From Woeseia sp034521225 (GTDB taxonomy: Bacteria > Pseudomonadota > Gammaproteobacteria > Steroidobacterales > Woeseiaceae), in the NCBI GenBank assembly GCA_034521225.1, contig JAXHMR010000022.1:115959-179958 (forward strand): DNA of 64,000 bases, given 5' to 3'. Each line of letters starts with the position of its first letter. Position 1 is the stretch's first letter. Shown piece after piece: positions 7,901 through 17,251 of this stretch. Under the pieces are notes generated by a model. It did not search any database. It was not told the origin of the DNA and saw only the letters and a program-made list of their open reading frames with translations. A program made the translations under genes and the position numbers.

Positions 7901-9634
7901 AAGCGGCGCGGGTACGTCGACGCGGCACCGGTCTATTACAAAGTGGCAGCGCGGGTGGAATACGCAGCCGGAAGGGGGACGGCGCAATGACGTTACTTCC
8001 CCGCGCAGCTCGGGCTGTTTAACCGGCACGTCGGGATCGGGCTGCGGCACTGAATCAATCAGTGCGCGCGTGTACGGGTGCCGCGGGCGGGTGAACAGGG
8101 CTGCGCTGTCCGCCACTTCACAGACACGTCCCATATACATGACGAGGACGCGGTGGCTCAGTTGCTTGACGACGCCAAGGTCGTGCGAAATGAACAGCAG
8201 GGACAATCCGCTCCGCTGCTGTTCGCGTTGCAACAGGTCGAGGATTTCGCGCCGCGTCGAGCCATCCAAAGCCGCGACCGCCTCGTCACAGACAAGGACG
8301 CGCGGGCTCGCTATCAATGCACGCGCGATTGCAACGCGCTGTGCCTGGCCGCCCGACAGCTCGTGCGGGAAGCGAGCGCCGAGTTCAGCTGCGAGTCCGA
8401 CACGTTCGAGTATTCGGGCAACCGCATCGTAACGCGCGTCACGACCGAGCGTTCGTTCGTGCACCTGCAGCGGTTCAGCGACGATGTCACGCACGCGCAT
8501 CGCCGGGTTCAGTGAGGCCGCCGGGTCCTGGAACACGAGCTGCAAATCGCGCCGCACGGATAGCGGCCGCCCGGACAATGCGCCGTGCAGCCGCGTGCCG
8601 AGCACGCAGATCTCGCCTGACTTGTGCGGCACCAGTCCAAGCAGTGCACGTGCGAGGCTGGTCTTGCCGGAACCCGATTCACCGACGAGCGCGAGCGTTT
8701 CGCCGCGCCGTAACTCGAAGCCGACATCGCGGACGGCCTGGACTTCGTCCCGCCGCCAGACAGCACCGCGAGGTTTCTCATAGTGGCTTACGAACAGACC
8801 CGCGGCGCTCAGCACTGTTTCAGCATCACGGGCCGGCGCATCAACCGGCACCGCGATGTCGTGCAATGGCATTGCCGCCTCGACCATCGCGCGGGTGCGT
8901 TCGTGTCGCGGATGCCGGAACACGTCGTGCGCCGTGCCTGCCTCGATCAGCTGTCCCTGCTCGAGTACCAGCATGCGTTCACAGTTGCCGGCGACGACGC
9001 CGAGATCGTGCGTGATCAACAGGAGCGCTGAACGCAGCCTTTGCCGCAGATTGCGCAGCAGGGCGAGGATCTGCATCTGCACGGTGACATCGAGCGCCGT
9101 AGTCGGTTCGTCGGCGATCAACAGGTCCGGTTCACCGAGCAGCGCGGCCGCAATCATCACACGCTGCCGCATGCCGCCCGACAGCTGGTGCGGCCACGCG
9201 TGCATCTGGCGCCCGGGATCCGGCAGGCCAACCTGCCCGAGCATTTCCTGCACCCGGGCCGCCGCTCCGGATCGTGGTGCCAGCCGGTGCGTCAGGACGA
9301 CCCGCAGCAGCTGGTCGCCGATCCGAACGTACGGATTGAGCGCCTGTAGCGGATCCTGGAATACCATGGCCATGCGGCACGGGCGGTACTGGTTGAGAAC
9401 GGCGGCTGGCGCGCCGAGCAACTCGGTATCTTCAAACAGCACGCTGCCCGAGGCGCTCGCGCCGGGCGGCAGCAGGCCCATCAGCGCCAGCGCGGTCTGG
9501 GTTTTGCCGCTGCCGGATTCACCGATCAGGCCGACCGTCTCGCCGTGCGCGATATCGAACGAGACGCCCGATACGGCGTGCTGTTCGCTGCCCGGGTAGC
9601 GAACAACGAGATTCTGGACCGACAGCAGGCTCAT
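7832..9634 (-). CDS. Fused dipeptide/oligopeptide ABC transporter ATPase (OppD-OppF)
   Basis: 600 residues with two complete ABC ATPase halves. Half one has Walker A GESGSGKTQT, signature LSGGMRQRV and Walker B LLIADEPTTALDV. Half two has GESGSGKTSLARALLG, LSGGQAQRVAIARAL and VLVCDEAVAALDGS, and ends with the Opp/Dpp C-terminal Cys-rich segment (GCVFHPRCHFVIDRCR). The single-chain layout is like YejF or GsiA. It powers the OppBC permease encoded just upstream; its ATG overlaps the oppC stop by 4 bases. Substrate is probably short peptides taken from the periplasm by the OppA lipoprotein. Confidence 0.92.
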   Translation of the reverse strand: MSLLSVQNLVVRYPGSEQHAVSGVSFDIAHGETVGLIGESGSGKTQTALALMGLLPPGASASGSVLFEDTELLGAPAAVLNQYRPCRMAMVFQDPLQALNPYVRIGDQLLRVVLTHRLAPRSGAAARVQEMLGQVGLPDPGRQMHAWPHQLSGGMRQRVMIAAALLGEPDLLIADEPTTALDVTVQMQILALLRNLRQRLRSALLLITHDLGVVAGNCERMLVLEQGQLIEAGTAHDVFRHPRHERTRAMVEAAMPLHDIAVPVDAPARDAETVLSAAGLFVSHYEKPRGAVWRRDEVQAVRDVGFELRRGETLALVGESGSGKTSLARALLGLVPHKSGEICVLGTRLHGALSGRPLSVRRDLQLVFQDPAASLNPAMRVRDIVAEPLQVHERTLGRDARYDAVARILERVGLAAELGARFPHELSGGQAQRVAIARALIASPRVLVCDEAVAALDGSTRREILDLLQREQQRSGLSLLFISHDLGVVKQLSHRVLVMYMGRVCEVADSAALFTRPRHPYTRALIDSVPQPDPDVPVKQPELRGEVTSLRRPPSGCVFHPRCHFVIDRCRVDVPAPLLTDGTVAACHRAAELDLQLDQA

Positions 9635-10480
9635 TGCCGCCTGCCCCGCGGATCCAGCACATCGCGCAGTCCGTCACCCAGGAAGTTGAACGCAAGCAGG
9701 ATGACCGCGAGCAGTGTCGACGGCAGCAACAGCACCCAGGGCGCCTGCTCCATGTACCCGGTACCGCCGCTGACCAGCGCGCCGAGGGACGTGCGCGGTT
9801 CCTGCACACCGAGGCCTAAAAAGCTCAGGAAGGATTCGATCAGGATTGCCTGCGGTACCGTCAGTGTCACGTACACGACAATGACACCCAGCAGGTTCGG
9901 GGTGATGTGGCGGAACACGATGCGCCAGGCCGGCACGCCAATCAGGCGCGCAGCTTCGACGAACTCGCGTTCCTTTAACGCGAGCGTTTGCCCGCGCACG
10001 ATGCGCGCCATGTCCAGCCAGTTGATAGCACCGATGGCAATGAACATCAGCATGAAATTCCGCTCGAACGTCACCATCAGCAGGATGACGAAAAAAATAA
10101 AGGGCAGCGCATACAGTGCATCGACGATGCGCATCATCACCGCATCGACACGGCCGCCCGCGTAACCCGCGATCGCACCCCACGCCACGCCGATAATCAG
10201 GCTGACGAGGCTCGCGATGATCGCAACGGTCAACGTGATTCGTGCCCCCATCATCGTGCGCACGAACTGGTCGCGGCCCAGGTCGTCGGTGCCGGAATCG
10301 ATGCTGCTCGGCAGTTGATGGCGGCAGCAAGCCGTTGTCGAAGTCCGTGGTCTCGTAGCCGTGCGGACTTGCAAGCGGCCCGATGATCGCGATGATGGCA
10401 ATGGCGAGCAGGACTGCGCTGCTGACGCCAATGACGCCCGTCAAGCGCACGCGTGGTATAGCTGCCAGGGCGTTACTCAT
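9631..10480 (-). CDS. oppC: Peptide ABC transporter permease (OppC-like), frameshifted near 10295
   Basis: Inner-membrane permease. The N-terminal span (VIGVSSAVLLAIAIIAIIGPLASP) is in one frame, and the conserved GTDDLGRDQF, ARITLTVAIIASLVSLIIGV, the EAA loop (EFVEAARLIGVPAWRIVFRHITPN) and SFLSFLGLGVQEP are in another. Deleting one base at about 10294-10295 gives RFGTDDLGRD, the usual OppC junction, and 282 residues. The ATG overlaps the oppB stop (ATGA), so translation is coupled. Confidence 0.88.
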
Positions 10481-11414
10481 TGCTGCCGGATCCGCGGATC
10501 AAGAAACCCGTACAGCATGTCGACGACCGCATTCAACACGATGACAAGCGTCGCGTAGAAGATAACGACGCCGAGCACCAGCGTGTAATCGCGATTAAGC
10601 GCACCGCGCACGAACAGCTGCCCGAGACCCGGAATGCGAAGATCGCCTCGACGACCACCGAGCCGGTCAGGATGCCGGCGATCGCCGGTCCCATATACGA
10701 AAGCAGCGGCAGCATCGCCGGCTTCGCCGCGTGGTAGCGGACGATCGCGCGGGTCGCAAGCCCCTGCGCCTTCGCCGTACGGACAAAGTCGCTGCCGAGT
10801 ACGTCGATCATGCTCGCGCGTACCAGTCGCGTGATATAGGCAATCTGCGGCAGCGCCAGCGCGATGACCGGCAACAGGTAACGGCCGATACCACTGCCGC
10901 CGCTCCAGCTCGCCGGCAGCCAGTTGAGTTGCACGGCGAACAGCAACACAAAGAGCGGTGCGATAACGAACACCGGGATTGAAATACCGGTCATCGCGAC
11001 GCCGCTTATCCAGCGGTCAGCCGGGCGCGCGGCGCGAAGTGCAGCAAACGTGCCGGCAAAGATGCCGATGACGAGCGCAAGCAGCATCGCGAGCGTGCCC
11101 AGCCACAGCGACAGCGGGGCGGCTGCGCCAATCAGTTCGGATACGGTGTAATCACGGTAACGGTACGACGGGCCGAGATCACCCCGCACGACGCCGGACA
11201 GGTAGCGCAGGAATTGCTGTGGCATTGGCTCGTCGAGATGATAGCTCTGCCGGATGTTCGCCTCGATTTCCGCCGGCAACGCGCGTTCGTCGTCGAACGG
11301 ACCACCGGGCGCCGCGTGCACCATCAGGAAGGCGATGACGATAACGAGGAGCAGTGTCGGTATTGCTCCGAGCAATCGGAAAAACGCAAAGCGGATGGCG
11401 CCGGCTTGCAGCAT
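10477..11414 (-). CDS. oppB: Peptide ABC transporter permease (OppB-like), frameshifted near 10636
   Basis: Inner-membrane permease with N-terminal span LLGAIPTLLLVIVIAFLMVHAAPGGPF, the DLGPSYRYRDYTVSELI segment, and the EAA loop (DFVRTAKAQGLATRAIVRYHAAKPAMLP). After VVVEAIFA the frame breaks. One added base at about 10636 gives AIPGLGQLFVRGALNRDYTL and a C-terminus ending GFLDPRIRQQ, followed by a TGA that overlaps the oppC ATG. The repaired protein is 312 residues, the normal length. It is the second gene of the oppABC-DF operon. Confidence 0.88.
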
Positions 11415-11452
11415 TCTGTGACCTGTCGGCTCTGCGGCCGGTTGCGCCTGGC

Positions 11453-13048
11453 TTAACGCAGGCTCAGGTGCTGACTGTAGTGAAAATCCAGCACGTTGTC
11501 CCGCCAGCCCGCTACGCGCGGGCTCACGAGGTGTTTGCTGACGTGAAAGTACAGTGGAATGACCGGATTATCATCGAGCAACAGCTGCTCCGCTTGCTGC
11601 AGGTAATCCCGGCGGCGATCCGGATCAAGTTGCATGGCCGCTTCGGCAAGCAACGCATCGTATCGATCACTGCTGTAACCGTACATATTGGACGGGTTGT
11701 CGGACTCGAACACCGACAGGAATGAATACGCATCATTGTAGTCGCCGAGCCAGCTCAGGCGAAACGCTTCGGTAATCTCCATCGCGCGCATGTTCGCAAC
11801 CAGTACCTGGAACTCCTCGTTGATCAGCGTTGCCTCAAAGCCGAGCGCATCGCGCCACATGGACTGGACGGCGAGCGCGATACGCTGGTGCGTGTCGGAC
11901 GTGTTGTAGCGCAGCTCGACGCTGACGGGATTGTCGTCGCTGTAACCCGCTTCCCGGTAATGCCGCCGGGCCTCTGCGATACGCTCATCCGCCGGCAGGT
12001 CGGCGAAGGCCATGCGCGGCGGTTCGTAATCCAATGTGCCGGGTGGAACCCAGCTGTAGGCTGGCAATTCGCCGCGGCCGATTACCTTCTCCGCCAGAAC
12101 GTCCCGGTCGATGGCCATCGTCAATGCGCGGCGCAGCGCCGGGTTATCGCGAAACGGCTCGCGGCTCAGGTTCAATCCGTAGAAATAGGTGCCGAGCTGC
12201 GGCGCAACGCGCAGCTCATCCGGACGCTCGCGGGCTACCTGCTCATAAGCCTCGACTGGCACCGTCGACGTGATATGCAATTCACCGGCACGATAGCGGA
12301 ACAGTTCGGCGGCCGGCTCGACAGTCACGTGATGGCGCACATGATCGATCGCGGTTTCTGCGTTATTCCAGTAATGCTCGTTGCGGCTTATGTCGATGAC
12401 GGCACCAAGCTGCCAGTCGTCGAGCTTGTAGGCACCGTTGCTGACGAGCCGCCCGGCGCGGGCGAAGCTGTCACCGTGCAGAGCGACCGACGGCGGGTGC
12501 ACGGGAAACGCGCTCGGCTTGGCAAGCAGGCTTAAAAAATACGGCACGGGCCGTTCGAGTTCGATCTCGAGCCGGTGCGGCCCGGGCGCCGACACCGTCA
12601 GCGTGTCCGGCGGCATCGTGCCGTTCACAATCGCCTGCGCGTTCGTGATGTCGATCAGGCTTTCGGCATAAAACGATGCTGTCGCCGGATCGACCAGCCG
12701 CCTGAAACTGGAAACGAAATCGGAAGCCGTAACGGCGTCGCCGTTCGACCAGCGCGCGTCACGCCGCAACTCGAAGGTATAACGGCGTCCATCGTCCGAC
12801 AGCTGCCAGCGCTCCGCGACGCCGGGCACAAGATCCCCGGACGGTGAAAACGCAACCAGCCCTTCAAACAGATCGCGCTGCACACTCTGGGCCTGCGCGG
12901 TGCGGCTGTGATGCGGATCGAGCGACTCGGGTTCCGGCCCGACCGCCCGGTGCAGAGTGTTGCCGGTATCTTCCCCGCCGCCACATCCGGCCAGCAGCAG
13001 GCCGGCAACGGACAGTGCCAACACCCGAAGCACGAAAGTCCTACGCAC
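11453..13048 (-). CDS. oppA: Peptide ABC transporter substrate-binding lipoprotein (OppA-like)
   Basis: 531 residues with lipoprotein signal MRRTFVLRVLALSVAGLLLAGC; the Cys of the LAGC lipobox would be lipidated. SBP_bac_5 family marks follow: HRAVGPEPESLDPHHSRTAQAQSV, the DLFEGLVAFSPSGDLVPGVAERW segment, YTFELRRDARWSNGDAVTASDFV and ALTMAIDRDVLAEKVIGRG. It captures peptides in the periplasm and delivers them to OppBC-DF. The start overlaps the mnmG stop by 8 bases, so the opp genes appear to be co-transcribed with mnmG, an unusual pairing. Confidence 0.92.
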   Translation of the reverse strand: MRRTFVLRVLALSVAGLLLAGCGGGEDTGNTLHRAVGPEPESLDPHHSRTAQAQSVQRDLFEGLVAFSPSGDLVPGVAERWQLSDDGRRYTFELRRDARWSNGDAVTASDFVSSFRRLVDPATASFYAESLIDITNAQAIVNGTMPPDTLTVSAPGPHRLEIELERPVPYFLSLLAKPSAFPVHPPSVALHGDSFARAGRLVSNGAYKLDDWQLGAVIDISRNEHYWNNAETAIDHVRHHVTVEPAAELFRYRAGELHITSTVPVEAYEQVARERPDELRVAPQLGTYFYGLNLSREPFRDNPALRRALTMAIDRDVLAEKVIGRGELPAYSWVPPGTLDYEPPRMAFADLPADERIAEARRHYREAGYSDDNPVSVELRYNTSDTHQRIALAVQSMWRDALGFEATLINEEFQVLVANMRAMEITEAFRLSWLGDYNDAYSFLSVFESDNPSNMYGYSSDRYDALLAEAAMQLDPDRRRDYLQQAEQLLLDDNPVIPLYFHVSKHLVSPRVAGWRDNVLDFHYSQHLSLR

Positions 13049-14945
13049 TCTTCCGGTATTCCCGTTTCTTCAGGTGGATCAGCAGCAGCGAAATTGCCGA
13101 TGGCGTGATCCCTTCGAGCCGCGAGGCCTGCCCCAGCGTGTGGGGGCGCACAGCTGCAAGTCGTTGGCGCGCCTCATTGGACAGGCCGGTTACCGTGGCG
13201 TAGTCAATGTCGTCCGGCAGCACCAGGGACTGCTGCTTTTCGTGGCGTCCGATCTCGCGCTGCTGGCGATCGATGTAACCGGCGTACTTCGCGCGAACGT
13301 CCAGCGCCAGCGCAACCTGTTCCGCCTGTTCGTCCGTGACGTCGTCGCGCCAGTCGCCTCTGCCTACCGCGGAAAGCCGGCAGACGGCATCGTAGTCGAG
13401 CTCGGGACGCTTCAGCAGCTCAAGCGCGCGCGACTCGCGCTGCAGTTCGCCGCGGACCAGTGAGCGGTCAGCTTCCGTCATGGTGCCGGGCCGGACCAGA
13501 ATGGCACTGAGCCGCTCATGCTCGCGCGCGATCGCATCGTGCTTGGCATTAAAGACGCGCCAGCGTTGATCATCGACGAGCCCGAGATCGCGGCCGATCG
13601 ACGTCAGGCGTTCGTCGGCATTGTCCTCGCGGAGCAACAGGCGGTACTCGGCGCGGCTCGTGAACATGCGGTACGGCTCGCTGACACCGCGCGTGATCAG
13701 GTCGTCGATCAGCACGCCGATATAGGCTTCGTGGCGTGCCGGGTACCACCCGCGATGGCCGCGCGACGCGCGTGACGCGTTGAGTCCGGCGATCAGTCCC
13801 TGTGCGCCTGCTTCCTCGTAACCGGTCGTGCCGTTGATCTGCCCGGCGAAATAAAGGCCGCCGACGAAGCGCGTCTCTAGCGTCGGCTTCAGGTCACGCG
13901 GGTCAAAATAGTCGTACTCGATCGCATAACCCGGTTGCGTGATGACGGCGTTCCCGAATCCCGGAATCGACCGGACGAAATCGTGCTGCGTACGCGCCGG
14001 CAGGCTCGTGGAAATTCCGTTTGGGTAAACGACGTCTGTATCGAGACCCTCCGGCTCGACAAAAATCTGGTGCGACGACTTGTCGGCGAAGCGCACGATC
14101 TTGTCTTCGACCGACGGGCAATAGCGCGGCCCGACACCTTCAATGCTGCCGCTGTACATCGGCGACAGGTGCAAGGCGCCGCGAATGATGTCGTGCGTGG
14201 CTGCCGTCGTGTGCGTGATATGGCAATGAACCTGCCGAGGGTGATCCGCCCGGCGGCCGAGGAACGAAAATACCGGCCGAGGCTCGTCGCCGGGCTGCGC
14301 TGTCATCGCACTGTAGTCGAGGGTACGGCCGTCGAGCCGCGGCGGCGTGCCGGTCTTCAGGCGCGCGACGCGAAACGGCAGTTCGCGCAGGCGTGCCGCC
14401 AGCCGTATCGACGGCGGATCGCCGGCACGTCCGCCTTGCTCTTCACTGTCGCCGATCAGCATGCGGCCACCGAGGAACGTGCCGACTGTCAGGACGACGG
14501 CGCGCGCATGAAAGCGCGTGCCATCGGCACAGGCGATGCCGGTGACGCGATCATTCGTGACCAGCAGGTCCTCGACGTCGGCCGCGGCCAGCGTAAGGCC
14601 GGGCTGGTGCGCGAGCCGCGCGCGTATGGCCTGCCGGTACAGCGCACGATCGGCCTGGGCACGCGTCGCGCGGACCGCCGGCCCCTTGCTTGCATTCAGG
14701 GTACGGAACTGGATACCGGCGCTATCGATAGCGCGCGCCATCGCGCCACCGAGTGCGTCGATCTCGCGGGTCAGGTGTCCCTTGCCGATGCCACCAATCG
14801 CCGGGTTGCAGCTCATCTGCCCGAGGGTCTCGAGCGCATGCGTGACGAGCAGCGTGCGCGCACCACTCTCTGCGGCAGCGATCGACGCTTCCGTCCCGGC
14901 ATGACCGCCGCCGATTACAATGACATCAAACGTGTGCTGCGACAT
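13041..14945 (-). CDS. mnmG: tRNA uridine-5-carboxymethylaminomethyl modification enzyme MnmG (GidA)
   Basis: 634 residues, full family length. The FAD-binding VIGGGHAGTEASIAAAESGA opens the protein, followed by SCNPAIGGIGKGHL, RTLNASKGPAVRATRAQADR, LKTGTPPRLDGRTLDYS, YCPSVEDKIVRF, and the C-terminal REDNADERLTSIGRDLGLV. With MnmE it makes the cmnm5 modification at the tRNA wobble uridine. MnmE is encoded at 24044-25410, so both partners flank the origin region as in many gammaproteobacteria. The usual rsmG-parA-parB genes do not follow; oppA overlaps its end. Confidence 0.96.
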   Translation of the reverse strand: MSQHTFDVIVIGGGHAGTEASIAAAESGARTLLVTHALETLGQMSCNPAIGGIGKGHLTREIDALGGAMARAIDSAGIQFRTLNASKGPAVRATRAQADRALYRQAIRARLAHQPGLTLAAADVEDLLVTNDRVTGIACADGTRFHARAVVLTVGTFLGGRMLIGDSEEQGGRAGDPPSIRLAARLRELPFRVARLKTGTPPRLDGRTLDYSAMTAQPGDEPRPVFSFLGRRADHPRQVHCHITHTTAATHDIIRGALHLSPMYSGSIEGVGPRYCPSVEDKIVRFADKSSHQIFVEPEGLDTDVVYPNGISTSLPARTQHDFVRSIPGFGNAVITQPGYAIEYDYFDPRDLKPTLETRFVGGLYFAGQINGTTGYEEAGAQGLIAGLNASRASRGHRGWYPARHEAYIGVLIDDLITRGVSEPYRMFTSRAEYRLLLREDNADERLTSIGRDLGLVDDQRWRVFNAKHDAIAREHERLSAILVRPGTMTEADRSLVRGELQRESRALELLKRPELDYDAVCRLSAVGRGDWRDDVTDEQAEQVALALDVRAKYAGYIDRQQREIGRHEKQQSLVLPDDIDYATVTGLSNEARQRLAAVRPHTLGQASRLEGITPSAISLLLIHLKKREYRKSA

Positions 14946-15053
14946 GGCAGTAATAATCGTGTCCTGTCCGACGATGGGCGGATTCTACAGCCCTTTACTT
15001 GATCCGGACCAATCTGGAAGATAGGCGGCCATCTTGCTTACGGGTTACCTCCC

Positions 15054-16517
15054 TTGCATTTACGCCTGATTGCCGCCTGCGCGCTGTTTCTGGCCGGGCC
15101 GGCCGCATTTGGCGACGACGCCACGTCGGTCGACCTCGATGACTGCCGCATCAGCGCCGGGCCAGGCTATCCGGGCATCAAGGCGCGCTGCGGCATCCTG
15201 CTAAGGCCGCTGGACCCGTCGGACCCGAACTCGCCGCACATTGACCTGCAGGTCGCCGTCGTACCGGCGCTGAGCCTCGAACCATTGCCTGATGCGTTCG
15301 TGCCGATCGCCGGTGGCCCCGGGCAGGCCTCGAGTGACTTCTATTCCGCGTACCGCGGTGCCTTCGAGGAAATACGCCGGACGCGCGACATCGTATTGCT
15401 CGACCAGCGCGGCACCGGCGACTCGGCGACGCTCGAGTGCGACATAGACGACGATATCGTTGCGGCCGATCTCGACCAGGACGAAATACTTGCCATGACC
15501 CGCGACTGCCTCGACGCATTGCCGCACGATCCGCGTTTTTTCACGACCAGCGTCGCTGTCACGGACCTCGAAGCGCTGCGCGAGGAACTCGGTTATTCGC
15601 AATTCAATCTTTACGGCATTTCGTACGGCACGCGGGTCGCGCAGCACTACCTGCGGCGCTACCCGGATGCCACGCGCTCGGTCATTCTCGACGGCGTCGT
15701 GCCGCCGCAGCGGGCGCTGGGCCCGGATATCGCGCTCGAGGCACAGCGGGCGCTCGATAATATCTTCGCCCGCTGTGCCGACGACGCAGCCTGCGCTGAG
15801 CGGTTCCCGGACCTCGCCGCCGACTTTGATGCGCTGTACGCGCGCCTCGGCGAATCAGCGGAGGAGGTCACGCTGCCGCACCCGCGCACCGGGCTGCCGG
15901 AGTCGGTCACGCTGGGCCAGGCTGAACTCGCCGGCGCCATCCGGCTGTTGAGCTACCACCCATCGACGATCGCGATGCTGCCGCTCATGATCCACAAGGC
16001 GGCCAATGGCAACTTTGTGCCAATCACCGCGCAGTTCCTGATGTCGATGGATTCGATCGGCGATTCGCTCGCAATGGGCATGCACAATGCCGTCGTCTGC
16101 ACGGAAGACGTGCCGTATCTTGCCCGCAATGCCATGAATGTGGATGCGCTCGCTTCCACGTACATAGGCACACTGATGGTCGAGTCACTGGAGACCATCT
16201 GCTCGATCTGGCCGGCCGGTATTATTGACGACGGATTCCGTGTGCCGCTTGCAACGAACAAGCCGGTGCTGCTTTTATCCGGGGACGCCGACCCGATCAC
16301 ACCGCCATCGTACGCCGAGCAGGCCGCGGTTGATCTCGAAAACGCCGCACACCTGATCGGCCGTAACCAGGGCCACGGCATGGCGCCACGCGGCTGTGTG
16401 CCGGACATCATGGCGGACTTCGTCGCTGATGCGGCGATCGGATCGCTCAAGACCGATTGCCTCGACCGGCTGCACGCGATGCCGTTTTTTCTCGAGTTTT
16501 CAGGGCCGGCGCCGTGA
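15054..16517 (+). CDS. Secreted alpha/beta hydrolase, S33 tripeptidyl aminopeptidase-like
   Basis: 487 residues with signal peptide MHLRLIAACALFLAGPAAFG. Catalytic features are PIAGGPGQASSDF (oxyanion region), VLLDQRGTGDS, nucleophile elbow GISYGTR, the acid in LLSGDADPITPPSYAEQA, and His in NQGHGMAPRGC. The last segment matches the TAP-like C-terminal domain of S33 proline/tripeptidyl aminopeptidases. Likely role: periplasmic release of short peptides, which would suit the Opp importer nearby. The start is a TTG; no ATG gives an export signal. Its stop overlaps the GTG of the following ATPase gene. Confidence 0.85.
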   Translation: MHLRLIAACALFLAGPAAFGDDATSVDLDDCRISAGPGYPGIKARCGILLRPLDPSDPNSPHIDLQVAVVPALSLEPLPDAFVPIAGGPGQASSDFYSAYRGAFEEIRRTRDIVLLDQRGTGDSATLECDIDDDIVAADLDQDEILAMTRDCLDALPHDPRFFTTSVAVTDLEALREELGYSQFNLYGISYGTRVAQHYLRRYPDATRSVILDGVVPPQRALGPDIALEAQRALDNIFARCADDAACAERFPDLAADFDALYARLGESAEEVTLPHPRTGLPESVTLGQAELAGAIRLLSYHPSTIAMLPLMIHKAANGNFVPITAQFLMSMDSIGDSLAMGMHNAVVCTEDVPYLARNAMNVDALASTYIGTLMVESLETICSIWPAGIIDDGFRVPLATNKPVLLLSGDADPITPPSYAEQAAVDLENAAHLIGRNQGHGMAPRGCVPDIMADFVADAAIGSLKTDCLDRLHAMPFFLEFSGPAP

Positions 16518-17251
16518 TCTCGGTCTCGGGGCTCTACAAGTCGTTCGGTGATGTGAAGGCGGTCGACGGCGTCAGCTTCGACGCGCCCGACGGACACATC
16601 ACCGGCTTGCTCGGGCCCAACGGCGCCGGCAAGTCCACAACGCTGCGCATTCTTTACACCGTGCTGAAGCCCGATGCCGGCACTGCAATGATCGACGGCA
16701 CCGATGTCATGGCCGACAGTCTCGAGGCACGCCGGCGCATCGGCACGCTGCCGCACGGCTCCGGGCTTTATCCGCACCTGACAGCACGCGAGAACATTGC
16801 CTATTACGCGCGCCTGTACGGCATGCCGGCCGGGCGCATCGACGAGCAGGTACAGCGCGTTATCGACGAACTGGACCTGCGCGATGAAGCTGACCGCCGC
16901 ACGAAGGGCTTCTCGCAAGGACAGCGCACGAAGGTGGCGCTCGCGCGCTCACTCGTGCACGGGCCGAAAAACGTCATTCTCGATGAGCCGAGCAATGGCC
17001 TCGACGTCATGGCCACCCGCTCGTTGCGCGAGCTGATACGCGAATTAAAGAATGCCGGCCGCTGCGTGCTGTTTTCGAGTCACGTCATGCAGGAAGTCGC
17101 CGCGCTGTGCGACAGCATCGTCATCATTGCCGGCGGCCGCGTCGCACTGCACGACACGCTGGACGGCATCCGCGCCGCAACCGGCTGCGACGATCTCGAG
17201 GAAGCCTTCGTCAAGGCTATAGCTCGGGTCGGGGGCGACAGCGACCGATGA
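16514..17251 (+). CDS. ABC transporter ATPase, NatA-like
   Basis: 245 residues from a GTG that overlaps the previous stop (GTGA). It has Walker A GPNGAGKSTTLRI, signature FSQGQRTKVALARSL (the F-S-x-G-Q form seen in NatA-type exporters), Walker B NVILDEPSNGLDV, and the H-loop FSSHVMQEV. The partner permease follows with a 4-base overlap. NatAB systems export sodium ions or other small substrates. The substrate here cannot be read from the sequence. Confidence 0.88.
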   Translation: MISVSGLYKSFGDVKAVDGVSFDAPDGHITGLLGPNGAGKSTTLRILYTVLKPDAGTAMIDGTDVMADSLEARRRIGTLPHGSGLYPHLTARENIAYYARLYGMPAGRIDEQVQRVIDELDLRDEADRRTKGFSQGQRTKVALARSLVHGPKNVILDEPSNGLDVMATRSLRELIRELKNAGRCVLFSSHVMQEVAALCDSIVIIAGGRVALHDTLDGIRAATGCDDLEEAFVKAIARVGGDSDR

